Of a stretch of DNA of 64,000 bases, positions 11,845 to 23,830 are shown in pieces. The position numbers and the translations under genes are program-made. Source of the DNA: Anastatus disparis (Eukaryota; Arthropoda; Insecta; Hymenoptera; Eupelmidae). Numbering within the stretch: the stretch's first letter is position 1; every line of letters begins with the position of its first letter. Below the pieces are notes generated by a model, which was not told the origin of the DNA, searched no databases, and was given only the letters and a program-made list of their open reading frames with translations. The stretch is from NCBI GenBank assembly GCA_017163975.1, contig JAFFSR010000307.1:1-64000 (forward strand). Direction: 5' to 3'.

Positions 11845-12181
11845 CTAAAAAGATACTTTTATGAAATAGAGTTACGATGTACATAATTGTAACCTAGATA
11901 ATTGCAAAAATAAAATTTAACATGAATTATAGAATAATAAAAGAAATTCTTAAATAATACTAAATTGTTTAAATTTTCTTATTTAGCTACTCGTGAAAAA
12001 ATACAAGTATTTATTTCATACTGTATTTATTTAAAATTTGGTGGATTTCTTGAGTAGTCCGCACTACAGTTTAATCTTACAAATTTTTTCTTTATAGTAA
12101 AAAAGCTCGATTAAACGCATCGTTTATTCATAAGTTAGGATTAAAAATATTTTTTGGAAGGCGGGCAGCTTCGTCATGCTC
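11845..12181. other. AT-rich intron-like DNA and a dispersed repeat copy
   Basis: This stretch includes the splice acceptor of the NMDAR1 exon. From about 12,054 to 12,184 it carries a 130-bp sequence that recurs at 53,928-54,055 in the same orientation. The shared core includes AACGCATCGTTTATTCAT and GCAGCT(T/C)C(G/A)TCATG. No coding sequence is seen. Confidence 0.5.
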
Positions 12182-12564
12182 TTAAGAGGAGGTCACGTAT
12201 CTCCGTCCTTTTCTAATCAAAGAATTAATTTTTGCGAAAATCAAAAATTTTAGCGAAATATGAAGAAAAAGCCCCATCTTGTATCGAAAAAAGCAAAATT
12301 TTCTTTAATAAGGCAAAAAAATTTATTGTTTTGTTTCCAAAAAAAACTTTGAGAAGTCTGTTTACCTAACCTCTATGTTCTAAATTTTTCAAGGTTTTCT
12401 TGAATACGAAGCGATAAAATCAATTCCTTCTTATCAATAAAAATATTGCTTTTTCATACGAGATGCAGCTTTTTCTATATTTTTTGCTAAAATTATTAAT
12501 TTTTGTAAAAACATCAATTCTTTGATTAGAAAAGGACGGATCTTATTATTCGACCTGCTCTTAA
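12182..12564. mobile_element. TTAA-flanked MITE, copy A (383 bp)
   Basis: This copy begins TTAAGAGGAGGTCACGTATC at 12,182 and ends with the inverted CGACCTGCTCTTAA at 12,561-12,564. It is almost palindromic throughout: inner phrases such as TTTTCTAATCAAAGAATT recur inverted at the far end. The TTAA ends suggest a piggyBac-type target duplication. It is inserted at the end of a dispersed repeat that is present without the MITE near 54,050. The other copies are at 18,837, 44,145 and 63,521. Confidence 0.85.
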
Positions 12565-12689
12565 GCTAGCACGAAAAGCGCGGAAAAATGGTCAAACTCA
12601 TGATATTGTAATAAAAAGTTGTATTTTATATTTTGCGAATTACGATGAACATATTTAATTTTATTACACCTTTATTTTTTGATTAGAGA

Positions 12690-13240
12690 AGTCGCTCTTG
12701 GTATATATCTAGTGTAGAGACTCACTAGATAGTGAAGCCGAAAAAAAGATGAGAGAATTTCATTTATCGGAGGAAATCTGTGTGGCAGCAACCATCTTCC
12801 AGTTCTTGGCTGTTTATTTCAGCCTCCTTGAGCTTTAACTTTCCAGCGAAAAAATCTAGCTCAATAAAGTCTTTTTACAGTCTGATCGGCTTTTTATTTC
12901 GTGCCAATACACTATAGCCCAACAGCAGTTTGGCCAGAGGCGGAATTGAGTACTTCGCCGGCAATCATCGGCCACAACATTCGCTGCTCTTCGTCCTCTG
13001 CAGCGTTACGTCCACCTTCGGGTCCCGCTTACTTCAAACATCTTCAGCATCATTTTTAAAGGTATTTATTCAGTGCGCGCGTACAAAGAAATTTGCTCGA
13101 TTCTAGCGTGCATCATCAAGAGATGCTTTTACTTTTGCAATTGACACGCTCGTTAATAAAAATACCAAAGTAAAAAACAAATTTGGCAGTCGTGGGACTG
13201 GCCGACAGAAGTGATATCTTTGATTATTGTAGGTTGAAAT
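12690..13240 (+). repeat. Possible LTR with adjacent primer-binding site
   Basis: The segment has features of an LTR end. There is a TATA-like stretch near 12,700, an AATAAA at about 12,862 followed by a T-rich processing region, and after a CA-type end a TTTGGCAGTCGTGGGAC string (about 13,183) that resembles the tRNA primer-binding site after a gypsy 5' LTR. No partner LTR or coding region follows, so it would be a fragment. Between 13,240 and 13,653 only AT-rich sequence is seen. Confidence 0.3.
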
Positions 13241-13653
13241 AATTGTGCGTAAAATTTTTTTTTAAATGTACTTTTACTCAAATATTATTATAATAAATAT
13301 AGTGATCTTAAAAAATATTAAGACTCAAAGAAGATTTCTGATAAATAGTTATTTAATAATATTTTTGATATACAAATTAAAATCAATATTTTAATATAAA
13401 TTTGTAGTTATTTACAAAAAATCATTTAATTAAAATAATTAAAATTCATGAATATTAACACTTGGTTCATCTACATTCTCACTATCATCATTAGATTCTA
13501 TAAGAGTAACAATTGATTTATGGTAGCAATAATAAGAAATACAATTTTTACATTGTATATTATCTAAGAATCTTGCAAAAATTGCAGTCGGCTCTAACGA
13601 AAAGTAGGACATTTGAAAAGTGGCCGCAAAAACTAGCACATTTGGCTATTTAG

Positions 13654-14475
13654 TCATCGCAAGGTATCGCTAACATGTATATTATTGTTCAAGGGACAGT
13701 GTTGAGATATGCTACTTGTCGTGGGACAATTTGAATTACTCTTAGCGGCTTTGGCTTCTCGGTGTTTTCTTGGAAAGTAAGAGTTGGTTTTGGATAGGAT
13801 AGTTGTGTGGTCGAAGTCTATTTGGTGGCCGGTTTCAATGTGGTATTCTGCTAATGCTGATTGTGTGAAGTGTTTTAATTTTACCTTGCTGCTGTGTTCT
13901 TTGAGTCTTTGGTGGATTGTTCTTCCAGTTTTTCCTATGTAGACTTTTCCACAGGAGCAAGGTATTTTGTAAACACCGGGAGTGTGTAACGGAGGTTTTT
14001 TGTCTTTGGGGTTGTGAAGAATTTGTCCTATTTTTGTTAGAGGTTTATATATAGTACAGATGCTGTGTTTATTTAGTATTCGTCCGATCTGTTCCGTGAC
14101 GCCTTGTATATATGGTAATGTGGTTATGTTAAGATGAATTTTTTCTTTTTGTTAAATGTTTGTATTGGAAATTTTGGAGAGTTGTTTTTTAATTGTTCGT
14201 TTAATTTGTCTCAGTGTATAACCGTTTTGTATTAGGGCTTGTTTTACTTTGTCAAGTTCCTGTTCAATGTGAGCTTGATCAGGAATGTGAAGTGCTCTAT
14301 ATATAAGAGAGTTAATGACTAAAAGTTTTTGGAAGGGATGATGGTGAGAGGAGGCATGTAAATATATGTTAGTGTGCGTAGATTTTCTGTATACATCGTG
14401 TCCTAAAGTGTTGTTCAGTTTTTTGTAGACTAAAACATCAAGAAAAGGGAGTTTGTTATTTTGTTCTATTTCCAT
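13654..14475 (-). pseudogene. Penelope-like element fragment: RT C-terminus and GIY-YIG endonuclease
   Basis: This is the 3' part of a Penelope-like retroelement on the minus strand. The first piece (14,475-14,152, 107 codons) begins in the RT palm/thumb border, with LPFLDVLVYKK and YRKSTHTNIYLHASSHH, typical of the family. One frame break near 14,150 follows. The frame then stays open to a TGA at 13,654-13,656 and contains a GIY-YIG endonuclease: PGVYKIPCSCGKVYIGKTGR (14,000-13,920), HQRLKEH, and a conserved E-H region (AEYHIETGHQIDF). The endonuclease nicks the target DNA to prime reverse transcription. The upstream catalytic RT domain is absent, so this is a 5'-truncated copy next to the gypsy element beyond 14,500. 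Confidence 0.85.
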
Positions 14476-14499
14476 AGCATTATTATTTTTCAGTTTCTG

Positions 14500-15437
14500 G
14501 TGGGGGCAATTTTGAACCTCTTAATAGGCTAGACCCTTTGATATCATGTTCTTTTTTTTATCTAGCAGCTATTAATATGTCATCAGTGTATACATGACAT
14601 ATTCTTTTACTATAAGTTTCCCAAGAGCAGTATTGGCTACTTTCATAAATGTTCGTGGAGAATTAGTTAAACCAAAGGGTGAAACTTAAATTCAAATCTT
14701 TCTAAGGGATGTACGCTAAAAGCTGTTTTATAAATATCAGATTGAAAGGCCGAAACCATATCTACAGTTGTAAAATATTTATTTCCACCTAAATGATCCA
14801 AAATTTCTGTTAAAGATGGTATTAAGTATGGATCGGGTATGGTTTTTATTTAATTTTCTATAATCTATGACTTAACGCCATCTTGGTTTTCCATCATTAC
14901 CAGGTTTCTTTTTTACTACGAATGCTGGTTCATTATAAGCACTTTTAGAAGGTCTTATTAAGTCATTGTCGATTAATTTCTGTGTTTCTTCTATAGCAAT
15001 TTCTTTTGATTTGTATGGTAATGGAAATTGTTTAACGTATATTGGTCTATTATCTGTTAAATTTATTTCATGATATTCTAAATTACATTTTCCCATTTTT
15101 TCTCCTTCAAGCCAAAATATATCTTCATTTTTCATAATTAGATCTCTTATACTTTGTTCATTTTCTTCGTTTAAATAATTTAAAATTATTTTATTTGATA
15201 ATTTTTCTTTACGATCGATATTTTTTCATACATATAATTTATGTTTTCATGTGTTATAGTTTCTTCAGGTTCTTCTTCTTGCATATTTAATGTTGCAATA
15301 TCTTCTTCAATAGAATAAGTAAGAAATTGTTTATCTTTATTTTCAATATTAAAATTTGTATTATCTTGTAGTTTTAAAAGGAATTTATAATAATCCATAT
15401 CTTGTTTATCTTTGAATTGATTTTTTCTAAAATACAA
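14500..15437 (-). pseudogene. pol: Second Ty3/gypsy element: reverse transcriptase region
   Basis: On the minus strand, 15,135-14,872 carries the RT N-terminus: CNLEYHEINLTDNRPIYVK, then a Pro/Lys-rich stretch, LIRPSKSAYNEPAFVVKKK and GNDGKPRW. The fragment continues in other frames with LTEILDHLGG-type sequence (about 14,820), TAFSVHPLERFEF (about 14,710) and the catalytic YTDDILIAAR region, split by a frameshift at about 14,590. A further upstream ORF (15,437-15,186) is acidic and probably links protease and RT. RNase H and integrase are missing: the element ends near 14,500, where the Penelope fragment begins. Confidence 0.75.
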
Positions 15438-15567
15438 TTAATATCTTTCATAAGACTTTTTGTTTTCATTTTTATTTTGTAAAAATTGCGTAATCGAAGA
15501 TGTGTGTTTAGTATCTTGCATAAACGTGATACAATTCAATAATTAAAATGTATTGGTAACTGCTGCG

Positions 15568-16146
15568 TCATTTCTTCTGTTGTTTTGTATACATACATTT
15601 AAACTTGAATTTTTTCATCTTTATAGTCTGTTTGAATGTAATATTTTTTCCATTTATTTCTAAATATCCTTTATCTAGTCTTAATTTATTTTCCTTCAAA
15701 ACATTTATACCTAAAATTCCATCATAGGGTATCGAAAAATTTTTTAATGCTACATGAAAATTTGTTTGTGATTTGTTTATAGGAAAATTAACTATACCAC
15801 ATGTTTTCATTGATGTATTAGAAATTCCTGATAAATATATTTTAATATTATCATTAATAGAATTAGGTGGTACTAATTTTTCTTTCATTATATTAAGTTA
15901 AGCACCTGTATCTATTAATAATTTACATACTTCATCTGTAAATGGATTCTTTATTTCAATAAATTGCAGTGCATCCCCTAGTTTAAATACGTAAATTGGT
16001 ATATTTTTATCTATATCATTTTCAGAATTACTTATTTCAGTTTCTTTGTTTATATTGTTCATATTTTTGGATTTTTTTTTATGTATTATTACTAATTTTG
16101 AGTCATTTTTCACCTGTGGTTTGAATTCTATCGTATCATATAGCAT
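15568..16146 (-). pseudogene. Aspartic protease of the second gypsy element
   Basis: Two minus-strand ORFs (16,146-15,898 and 15,888-15,568) make up a retroviral-type aspartic protease interrupted by a stop between them. The first ends in CKLLIDTGA, the catalytic DTG. The second carries the rest of the beta fold, including PYDGILGINVLKENKLRLD, the usual hydrophobic-G-hydrophobic-hydrophobic motif followed by a Leu-Arg-Leu strand. In the family this enzyme processes the Gag-Pol polyprotein. The order (Gag upstream at 17,300-16,380, RT downstream) is normal for gypsy. Confidence 0.75.
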
Positions 16147-16379
16147 TTCTTTCTCTTTACTGCAGTTTAATGTTAAACTTAAATTATTTATATCGATATT
16201 ATTAAATGTGTCACATGTTTCGAATTCGTAATCAATTTCATGTTCTCTTGCGAAGTATTGAATGTCTTCATAATTATTGAGCGACTTTTGTAACTCCTCT
16301 TGTTCGCTCTCTCCAAGATGAGTCTAAGCGTTTCTCTGTGTATTATTTGATTCAGTTATTTTTGATGGACATTGTTCAT

Positions 16380-17290
16380 TTGTATGATTTGTTTTTTGCA
16401 TAATGTGCAAAATTTCTCTTGCTTTCTTTCTAAATTTTTAATTGTAAAACATGTATCAAGTGAGTGTCTTAATTTTTTATAATATGGACATTGTATATTT
16501 TGATTATTGTTTTAAGCTTTTTTATTTTGATATTCTCGTTTCCTGCATTGCTCTATATTATGTCCTTTAGTTTTACAGTATCTACAAAATTTATGTTGAC
16601 CTCTTTGTGCATATTCATTATCATTTCGATTATTTTCATTATAATTATTTCTGCAGTCTCTACCTGAGTGACCCCATCTGTCACATAATTGGCATCTTAT
16701 TTGATCATCTGATTTAATTTGATTTACAAATATCTTGAATTTTTCGCAATTAGTAGTGCCGTGATTTTTATTACAAATATCACGAGTTGTGGATATATTA
16801 ATCTTTTCTTCGATTTGATTACATAATTCAGGATTGTGTCCGTTCTTATTGCATTTCTAGCATAATTCATATTTTGTTATAATCGGACAACGGCTTATTT
16901 GATGACTATTTTCTTGGCAGTATTGACAATATTATTCATTGTCATCTGAAAGTGTACACATACCTCTTGAATGCCCTAGTTGATTACAAAATTTGCATAC
17001 TAATTTTATTTTATCTTTTGTATTAGTGCACTGATATGACGAGTGAGTTGGTAGTTTACAATATACACAACTTGCTATATTGCAACATAATGCCTCATGA
17101 CCGATATCTTTACATATTTGGCAGCATTTTATTTGTTTCGGTGATTTTTCAAAGATGTCGCTACTATAATTTTATTAGTATTTTGATCTGATTGCGTTCC
17201 ACTATCTTTATATTTTTCTAATTTTTTTTCTACTTCTACTGCTTTTTTAGATGCTTGTGAAAAATCCTGGAATTCTCCTAAATCATATTA
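16380..17290 (-). pseudogene. gag: Gag nucleocapsid with about eight to ten tandem CCHC zinc knuckles
   Basis: On the minus strand one reading frame, broken by TAA (about 16,933), TAG (about 16,860) and TAA (about 16,513), runs from about 17,130 to 16,390. It is packed with CX2CX4HX4C motifs: CQICKDIGHEALCC, CVYCKLPTHSSYQC, CKFCNQLGHSRGMC, CQYCQENSHQISRC, a fifth whose first spacer holds the TAG (...KCNKNGHNPELC), a degenerate CNKNHGTTNC, CQLCDRWGHSGRDC and CRYCKTKGHNIEQC. A ninth has lost its second Cys (CPYYKKLRHSLDTC), and a truncated KFCTLCKK follows. Most gypsy Gags have one to three. Zinc knuckles bind the genomic RNA. The capsid part upstream of 17,290 is not recognisable. Confidence 0.75.
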
Positions 17291-17299
17291 GTCCAGTAG

Positions 17300-18836
17300 A
17301 ATTAGACTTTTTGCATGACTTAATTAGTAACAGGCAACTGAAGTGAAAAATGAGTTCATTAGGTCAAAAGATATTAAAATTTAGAAAGACCCTCAAAATT
17401 TGGGCTGGCATATTTGTCAAAACAACGTTTTTATGTAAAAAATTGTGAAAAATCGATGTTTTTTGGATCTAGCTCTTTTCGTTTTTTAATAGGGTATATG
17501 GAATTTATAATACTTATAAGGGTCTTCATGACGAATAGTTTAAGCCCTATTACATTAAATTTCGTTAATAATTTATTTAAATAATCGCAAAAATATAGTA
17601 AAAAATCGTTAAATTTTCAATAATTTTTTATTCCATAAATAAGGGCTACATGCTTGTAACTTTGTAAAAAGTTGCCTCCTATCACCCTTAAGTCCCCATA
17701 ATTTTTTCAGCAGAAAATATTAATTTGTATATGAGATATTCAATTTGTTCACTAAAAGAGGTAAAATGTAGGCCTCAAATGGACCCTATTGCGGTCATTT
17801 TAGAAAGAAATGACCGTTGTCACTTATGCTCTTTGACACTTATATTTAGTAAAAATGAAAAGTTTAATTGAAATTTTTATTATTTCCTCTGTTCACATGG
17901 CGATCGAAAAAAAAATTTTTTCTCTTAATTGTTTTTTAAATTTATATATGAAAAAATGAAAATATTTTAATGCAACTTTCATATTCTTGTTGCTTAAATT
18001 TTAACGCTTATTTTGAAAAAAGAACGTTATTCTATGATAATTAGGAGCTGAGATAATTTTTTTTTTTTTAAATTCGCCATTTGTTTATTTACAAAGATTA
18101 AGGAATGAAATTTTAATGACAGATCCTTTAATACTTGAACTTTGATGTAAGATCATTTCTGATATTAAAATCAGTTTTTTAAAACCTTAAAAGATTGTTT
18201 TTAAGTATGCATAGTTTCAATTCTTTTTGAAGAGAGGAGGAACGCGTCATCTTTCGCAAGTACAGAAAAAAATTTTTCGATTACTTCAAATTTGTCTTAT
18301 GTGAAAAAGTTTTCTATATCTCAGTGAAATATTAACCGATTTTGATGTTTCTTTTTTTAATCTGGGGTAGCGCGAGATAATATTAACAGTCGTTATACTT
18401 GTTTGATGATATAAATAAATTAATTTGTTATAAACAATAACAAAAAATATATGCATATTTTTTTTTCATTTTTTATATACTTGTAATGTTTATTTTTATA
18501 ATCTAATAAATAAGTTTCATTTATTTTATGAAAAAATTAGATTATTATCTTTTTTACTCGCTAATAATTAATACCAACATTGCTCTTATCATAAAAATCC
18601 TGACATTATTAAAAAAGAGCTTCTGACCTTGAATTTTTTTGAGTGCAACAAATTTAAAAATTTGTTTTGTAACTTTCTGAATTTATTCTGTTTTCTCTTA
18701 ATCGCTATTTGTACAGTTTATTTAATTTCAACCTTACTTTCCCAAGAAGGAAAAATACACATCACAAACTCAACGCAATAATATATACACCATCAACTTT
18801 TTTTCAAAATTTTTTAAAATCTTTTTTCAAATACGT
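17300..18836. other. AT-rich DNA without recognised features
   Basis: Long A and T runs, no ORF of note and no clear repeat. It may hold the 5' part of the gypsy element that reads leftward from 17,290, but no LTR or primer site is recognised. Confidence 0.4.
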
Positions 18837-19225
18837 TTAAGAGGAGGTCACATATCTCTGTCCTTTTCTAATCGAAAAAATGATTTTTTTACAGAAACTA
18901 ATAACTTTATCAAAAAATAAAGAGAAAGCCGCATCTTGTATCAGAAAAAGCAATATTTTCTTTGATAAGAAAAAATTAATTTTATGGCTTCGTTCTCAAG
19001 AAAACCTTGAAAAACCAAATTGTCCACCCTAACCTCTATGATTTAAGTTTTTCAAGCTTTTCTTGAAAACGAAGCAATAAAATTAATTCTTTCTTATCAA
19101 AGAAAATATTGCTTTTTTTATTACGAGATGTGGCTTTCTTTTCATTTTTTGCTAAAGTTATTAATTTCTGTAAAAAATTCAATTGTTTGATTAGAAAAGG
19201 ACAGAGATACGTGACCTCCTCTTAA
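18837..19225. mobile_element. TTAA-flanked MITE, copy B (389 bp)
   Basis: TTAA at 18,837-18,840 is followed by GAGGAGGTCACATATCTC. The inverted end GAGATACGTGACCTCCTC and TTAA finish at 19,225. Internal arms around TTTTCAAG and CTTGAAAA are also inverted, so almost the whole element can fold on itself. Same length as copy C. Confidence 0.9.
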
Positions 19226-19379
19226 AGTAGAAAACAAGAATCAAACAAAAAAATAAAATTTCTCTCTTCTTTTAGTTTTTAATCTTTGCAAAAGTATTTG
19301 CACTAAAAAACTATTGATACTTCTTAATAAAACAAATAAATTTTATTATTTTTTTGTATACGATAAATATTTAATTTAT

Positions 19380-19735
19380 CTATTGGGATCTGACATGGGG
19401 GCGTGGTCTAAGCTAAGATGGCGTACCATAGTATACAATTTACATTGTCATATATGGAGCAAGTACCTGTTTTTGTTAATTATGAATATTTCTGTACTAT
19501 TGGGCAGATACTAATCCTACCAAACGTTATTTTATAAAAGATGAACAAGTTTTCAGAGCAGGACATATAATAAAATACGTTAAAAATAACAAAAATATCG
19601 GTGATATAATAACCTTTTCACGCAAGACATACAAGAACATACAAGTCGCATCAACGAACGCTTTCTGCTTGTATGCTACTATTCATTCAGATTTTATCCA
19701 CCAGAGAGCGTCTGGTCTATGTCAGATCCCAATAG
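19380..19735. mobile_element. MITE with 17-bp terminal inverted repeats (356 bp)
   Basis: CTATTGGGATCTGACAT at 19,380-19,396 is perfectly inverted at 19,719-19,735 (ATGTCAGATCCCAATAG). The interior is unlike the TTAA family and has no ORF of note. The target duplication is uncertain. It could be the ends of a different small DNA transposon. Confidence 0.7.
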
Positions 19736-22500
19736 TAGTTCGATCAAAGAATATAAAATTAAATAATCTAGATAAAAAATATAAAAAATGTTAAGATGTA
19801 AAAATATAAAATTTGAGAAAGAAAAAGTATAGAGATATGAAGTATGAAATATTCAATTATACCTATAGCTATGAGCAAAAAATTAATAAATAATTAATCT
19901 ATAAAGGAAATTGTTTGAAATATTTCGTCAGAATACAATCATTTAAAAAAAATTGTATTATGCTGTTACATAAAACGTCGCTGTTTGGGTGTATAATACT
20001 ATCATGCGATGCTAATTAGTGAAAAAGTTTGCCAGCATGTTTATTAATAAAGCACATGTAACGTAGAGTATATAGTGCTTGTATCAATCGGTCGAGACAG
20101 AAATTAGAACTCGGATCATCGAGTTACGGACCCATCACTAAGCTACGAAAAATCTCAAAAATACAATTATGTTTGACAAAATATTCCAAATAATTAATAA
20201 ATCCTTATAAAATAATGTAAATTGATTTTAATAAATGATTTTTTTATAAACATAATAGCAATTTTTAAAAGATTTTAAAAGAAAGTAAAAATTTGTTTAT
20301 CATTATTTTATTCATATTTTGATCATCGATAATAAAAACATGGAATTTACTACTATTTAAAATAAGACTATTATTAAACAATTAAATCTCTCTTAATTTG
20401 CAAATTGTGAGTTCGAAAGGTCATTTTCAGTTTTAAAACGATTAAAAAATGTATTGCGAGCAAATATGCTAAATAAAAGATTATCGTCTTCAGCTAGATT
20501 TGGAAATAAATTACTTCGAAATTTAAGTTATGATTTAATTGATAGATCTGCCAATGATAAAGCGAAGAAAAAAGCTTTCAAAGTTTAATTATATGAATTT
20601 CAATTGAAATTTTTTATATTGATCATATATTCTAGTTTTTAATACATAAAATGTTTAAAGATAATTAAAAATTTACTGACTAATTTATTGTAAGGTAAAT
20701 GTATCTATTATTGGCCGTTTAGGGACGCGTGGAACATTTGATGAGATTATTATTAACATAAATTTCAAAAATGATTAAAATTTTTGGATATATAGACAAA
20801 CGTTGATTTAGTTGATTGTTGAAAATGAAAAAAAGTCATTTAATCAACAAAAATAGTGAAATAAATGTAAAAGTATTAGCATTTCAAAGTACCAGTACTT
20901 AAACCAGCAAAATAATGATGTCCTAGTGTCCTAAAATACTGGTACGATTTATTGGCCATTTGTATATCCAAACATTTATAATTTTATATTTATTTTATAA
21001 TATTTTAAATTATTTTATAGATAGTTATTTATGAAATAATTAAAAATTTACAATTAATTTACAATTAATTGATAGAATAAAAAATCAATTATTCAAGTGT
21101 ATCAATTAGAGTGCGCTTTATGGTTAGGTTTGATATCATATGATTTTAGCTGTAGGTAGCCCCCTGCCAATTACTGAGACGTTGGATTACGAACTGATTT
21201 ATATTTTCAATACCAATAGATACTCACACAAAATTTTAATATAAAATATGTATAAAATTCATTTTTTTTTAATGTGAAATATATTTTAATGTACATAAAT
21301 AATGTAGCAACTAATTTGATGTGCATAAAAAAATTCTATTACAATTTTATTTCCTTACTCGTGAACGCACTTTTCTTCATCAGTACGTAAGAAATACATG
21401 GACACTCGCCATATTTTGTTTCTTTAAGTAATTTAATGTATACAAAACAATAATTAACGGTAGTTCATAGTCTACTTTGCACTAAAATCTTAAAAATTAA
21501 TATATTTTTTTATGCGGGCAAGTACTGGTCAGTGGCCAATGATAGGTACTTTTACCTTATCTGATTTATTTTAATAACTTTGAAAATATATAAAAATTAA
21601 TAATTTCTTCTACTCTAAACAAATCTTTATTGCCTATTTGCACTTCTAATCTGTTACGTAGTTTTAAGAATATGGTTAAAAAAGAAAGGTAATAAATTTG
21701 CTATCCACCAGAAGTCATAATTTACTTCTAAGTAGAAAAAATTATTTAAAATATAAACATTATTAAATTTTTTATATCGAAAAAACATTGTCTTTAAAGG
21801 GGCTCCATTATGTTCATAGCCCAGGGCTCCACGGAACCTTAATCCGCCCCCTACTGTAAAAATAGATAAAAATGCTAACTTTTGCTTTGAATTCTTTTCT
21901 TTCTTTGACCTACTGTTGTTGAAAATATCCGGGAGTATGTCACACGGTAATTTTGCTGAGTCAATATTTTTATGAGTTCGATACTCTTTATAGTTATTTG
22001 ATTACTAGTGTCTATTTTTTTAAATGCCATTTTTTCTGACTTCCAATACTTAATGTTGAGTCAGGTTTTCTTTTATTCACCGAAACGTATTTTACTTTCA
22101 AAGTTATGTATTGAAAATTATGTTATTTTCACGATTTTAACCCTTTTAGTCATACAATGCAATTCACTTTTTTCGTATGTATTTGTTTATAATAATAATT
22201 ATTAGTTATAAATTTATGAAATTTTATCAGCATTATAAATAGTAAGGCTATGTGTATCTGAAAATACAAAAAATCCAAGAATCAAGCATGATATTGCAAA
22301 AATATTGAGGTAAAAAAAAAGAAAATTAGGTAGCCGATATATCGGCTCCTGTGACTGTAAGGGTTAATGAATTGTGTATCAGATTACTGTTATTATAAAA
22401 TCAATGCAAGAAACTTTTTAAGATAATTGATAAAAAATTTAAAAAGTTTTACAATTATTAAGAATAATTGATGTATGAACTTATTTATTCAATTATTTTA
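19736..22500. other. AT-rich intergenic DNA
   Basis: No genes are recognised. A weak tRNA-like stretch is at 20,085-20,160 (listed separately). The rest is low-complexity AT-rich DNA. Confidence 0.4.
20085..20160 (-). other. Possible tRNA-like (SINE head) sequence
   Basis: Read on the minus strand, an A-box-like TAGCTTAGTGATGGG and about 20 bases later a B-box-like GAGTTCTAATTTC are spaced roughly as in a tRNA. No proper acceptor stem is visible. It could be a decayed SINE head or chance. Confidence 0.25.
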
Positions 22501-22514
22501 ATTGCATATAATTT

Positions 22515-22860
22515 TTAATCACGCACTTCACGATTGTATATTTTAATTACGCACTATGCATATGATATATGTATTTAAATTTTCGCACTTCATATAATAT
22601 ATATATTTTTATTAATTGACGCGATCCGCTAATAATGCACTTCGCGTATGTATTTTTTTTATTTTAGATAACACTATTAATATTTAATGACATACTTCGT
22701 GTTTATTTAATGACGCTATTCGCTTTAAATATTGCACTTCGCGTATAAATTATCTATTTAATGAACGCTATTTTGCGTAAAATTTTTATTTAATTTGTGC
22801 CGTTTTATATATAATATTTTTATTTTGACGCACTTTGCGTTTGATTAATGCTTTTTGAAA
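22515..22860 (+). repeat. Cluster of irregular GCACTTCGCGT-like motifs
   Basis: A short motif close to GCACTTCGCGTA recurs about every 40-60 bases in otherwise plain AT-rich DNA: near 22,522, 22,546, 22,586, 22,636, 22,685, 22,728, 22,768, 22,833 and 22,891. Variants such as GACGCTATTCGCTT and AACGCTATTTTGCGTA lie between them. The spacing is too irregular for a simple tandem satellite. Confidence 0.5.
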
Positions 22861-22899
22861 CACTTTATTATTAGTCCCTTATATTTTTATGCACTTCAC

Positions 22900-23830
22900 A
22901 TAGATATGTATATAGATGAAGAATTATAAGTTTTCTCCGATTATTCTTCAATACATTCAATACGATCTCTCAATTAAAAAACAATTTGTACCAGAACCAA
23001 AATGTTAAGTCCTGGCTTTCACAAGGACTAAATTAAAATGGATTTATTTATAGAAATGTATGGATTTATATGTAACTTGAATTGATCTGTAATATTTGAA
23101 TTTATTATCAAAGTTAATTATAATAATATTTAAAAGAATACGAAAGTACGTGAAATCTAGTGATGGTTTGACTCCACCAATATTGTAATATCGTTCTCAC
23201 TATTAAATGTATTGAAGTTAATTTATAAAGATTTTTAAATAAGAATAAAAGTATATCTAATATTTTTACCTTTGTAGAATTAAGTAGATAAGGACTGGCT
23301 ATATTTAGACAGTTTATGGATAGGCACGATTAAAATAAGACTCGAGTCAGATGTATAAGTAACTTTTAAGGAATTTATTAGACACTTGTAAAATAATTAT
23401 TATTGAATATGACAATAACTTTGTTTGACTTTAGATTTGAATTTGAATTTGAATTGAAGTTGAAGTGCGAGAATTACAGGATGTATGACTTAGTACCAAC
23501 AATAATCCTGGGGGAGTGCCGACTGTCGTCAACTTCAGTCGGCTTTTATAATTAAAATAAGATAAGATTTTATCTTTGACATAATTTCATTAAGTAAAAA
23601 GTGGATCTTGTTTTTCTTATGACTAATTTTGAAATATGAGTTTGATTTTGTAATTTTAAATCTAAGGATTTCGTTGGTCAATATCAACTTTAAGTTTCTT
23701 TACTGCTTAGGTTAACACATTCTTTTATTGTTCGATGACTGTTTAATTAGTTCATCAATATCATGTTAGTGAAAAGATATTTTAAAAATTGTAAATTAAA
23801 AAGTAATATAAAAGATACGTTGTGATGTAA
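22900..23830. other. AT-rich DNA with one strong hairpin
   Basis: No gene is seen. TGTTAAGTCCTGGC at about 23,003 looks like the start of an LTR, but no partner is visible. A perfect 8-bp stem, GCCGACTG/CAGTCGGC, at 23,518-23,543 with a 10-base loop is followed by TTTTATAA. Such a hairpin is found near Helitron 3' ends or as a terminator-like element in LTRs. Confidence 0.35.

Noticed and set aside
23003..23550. LTR retrotransposon end
   Set aside because: TGTTAAG start and a hairpin are suggestive, but no second copy, primer site or coding region supports it.
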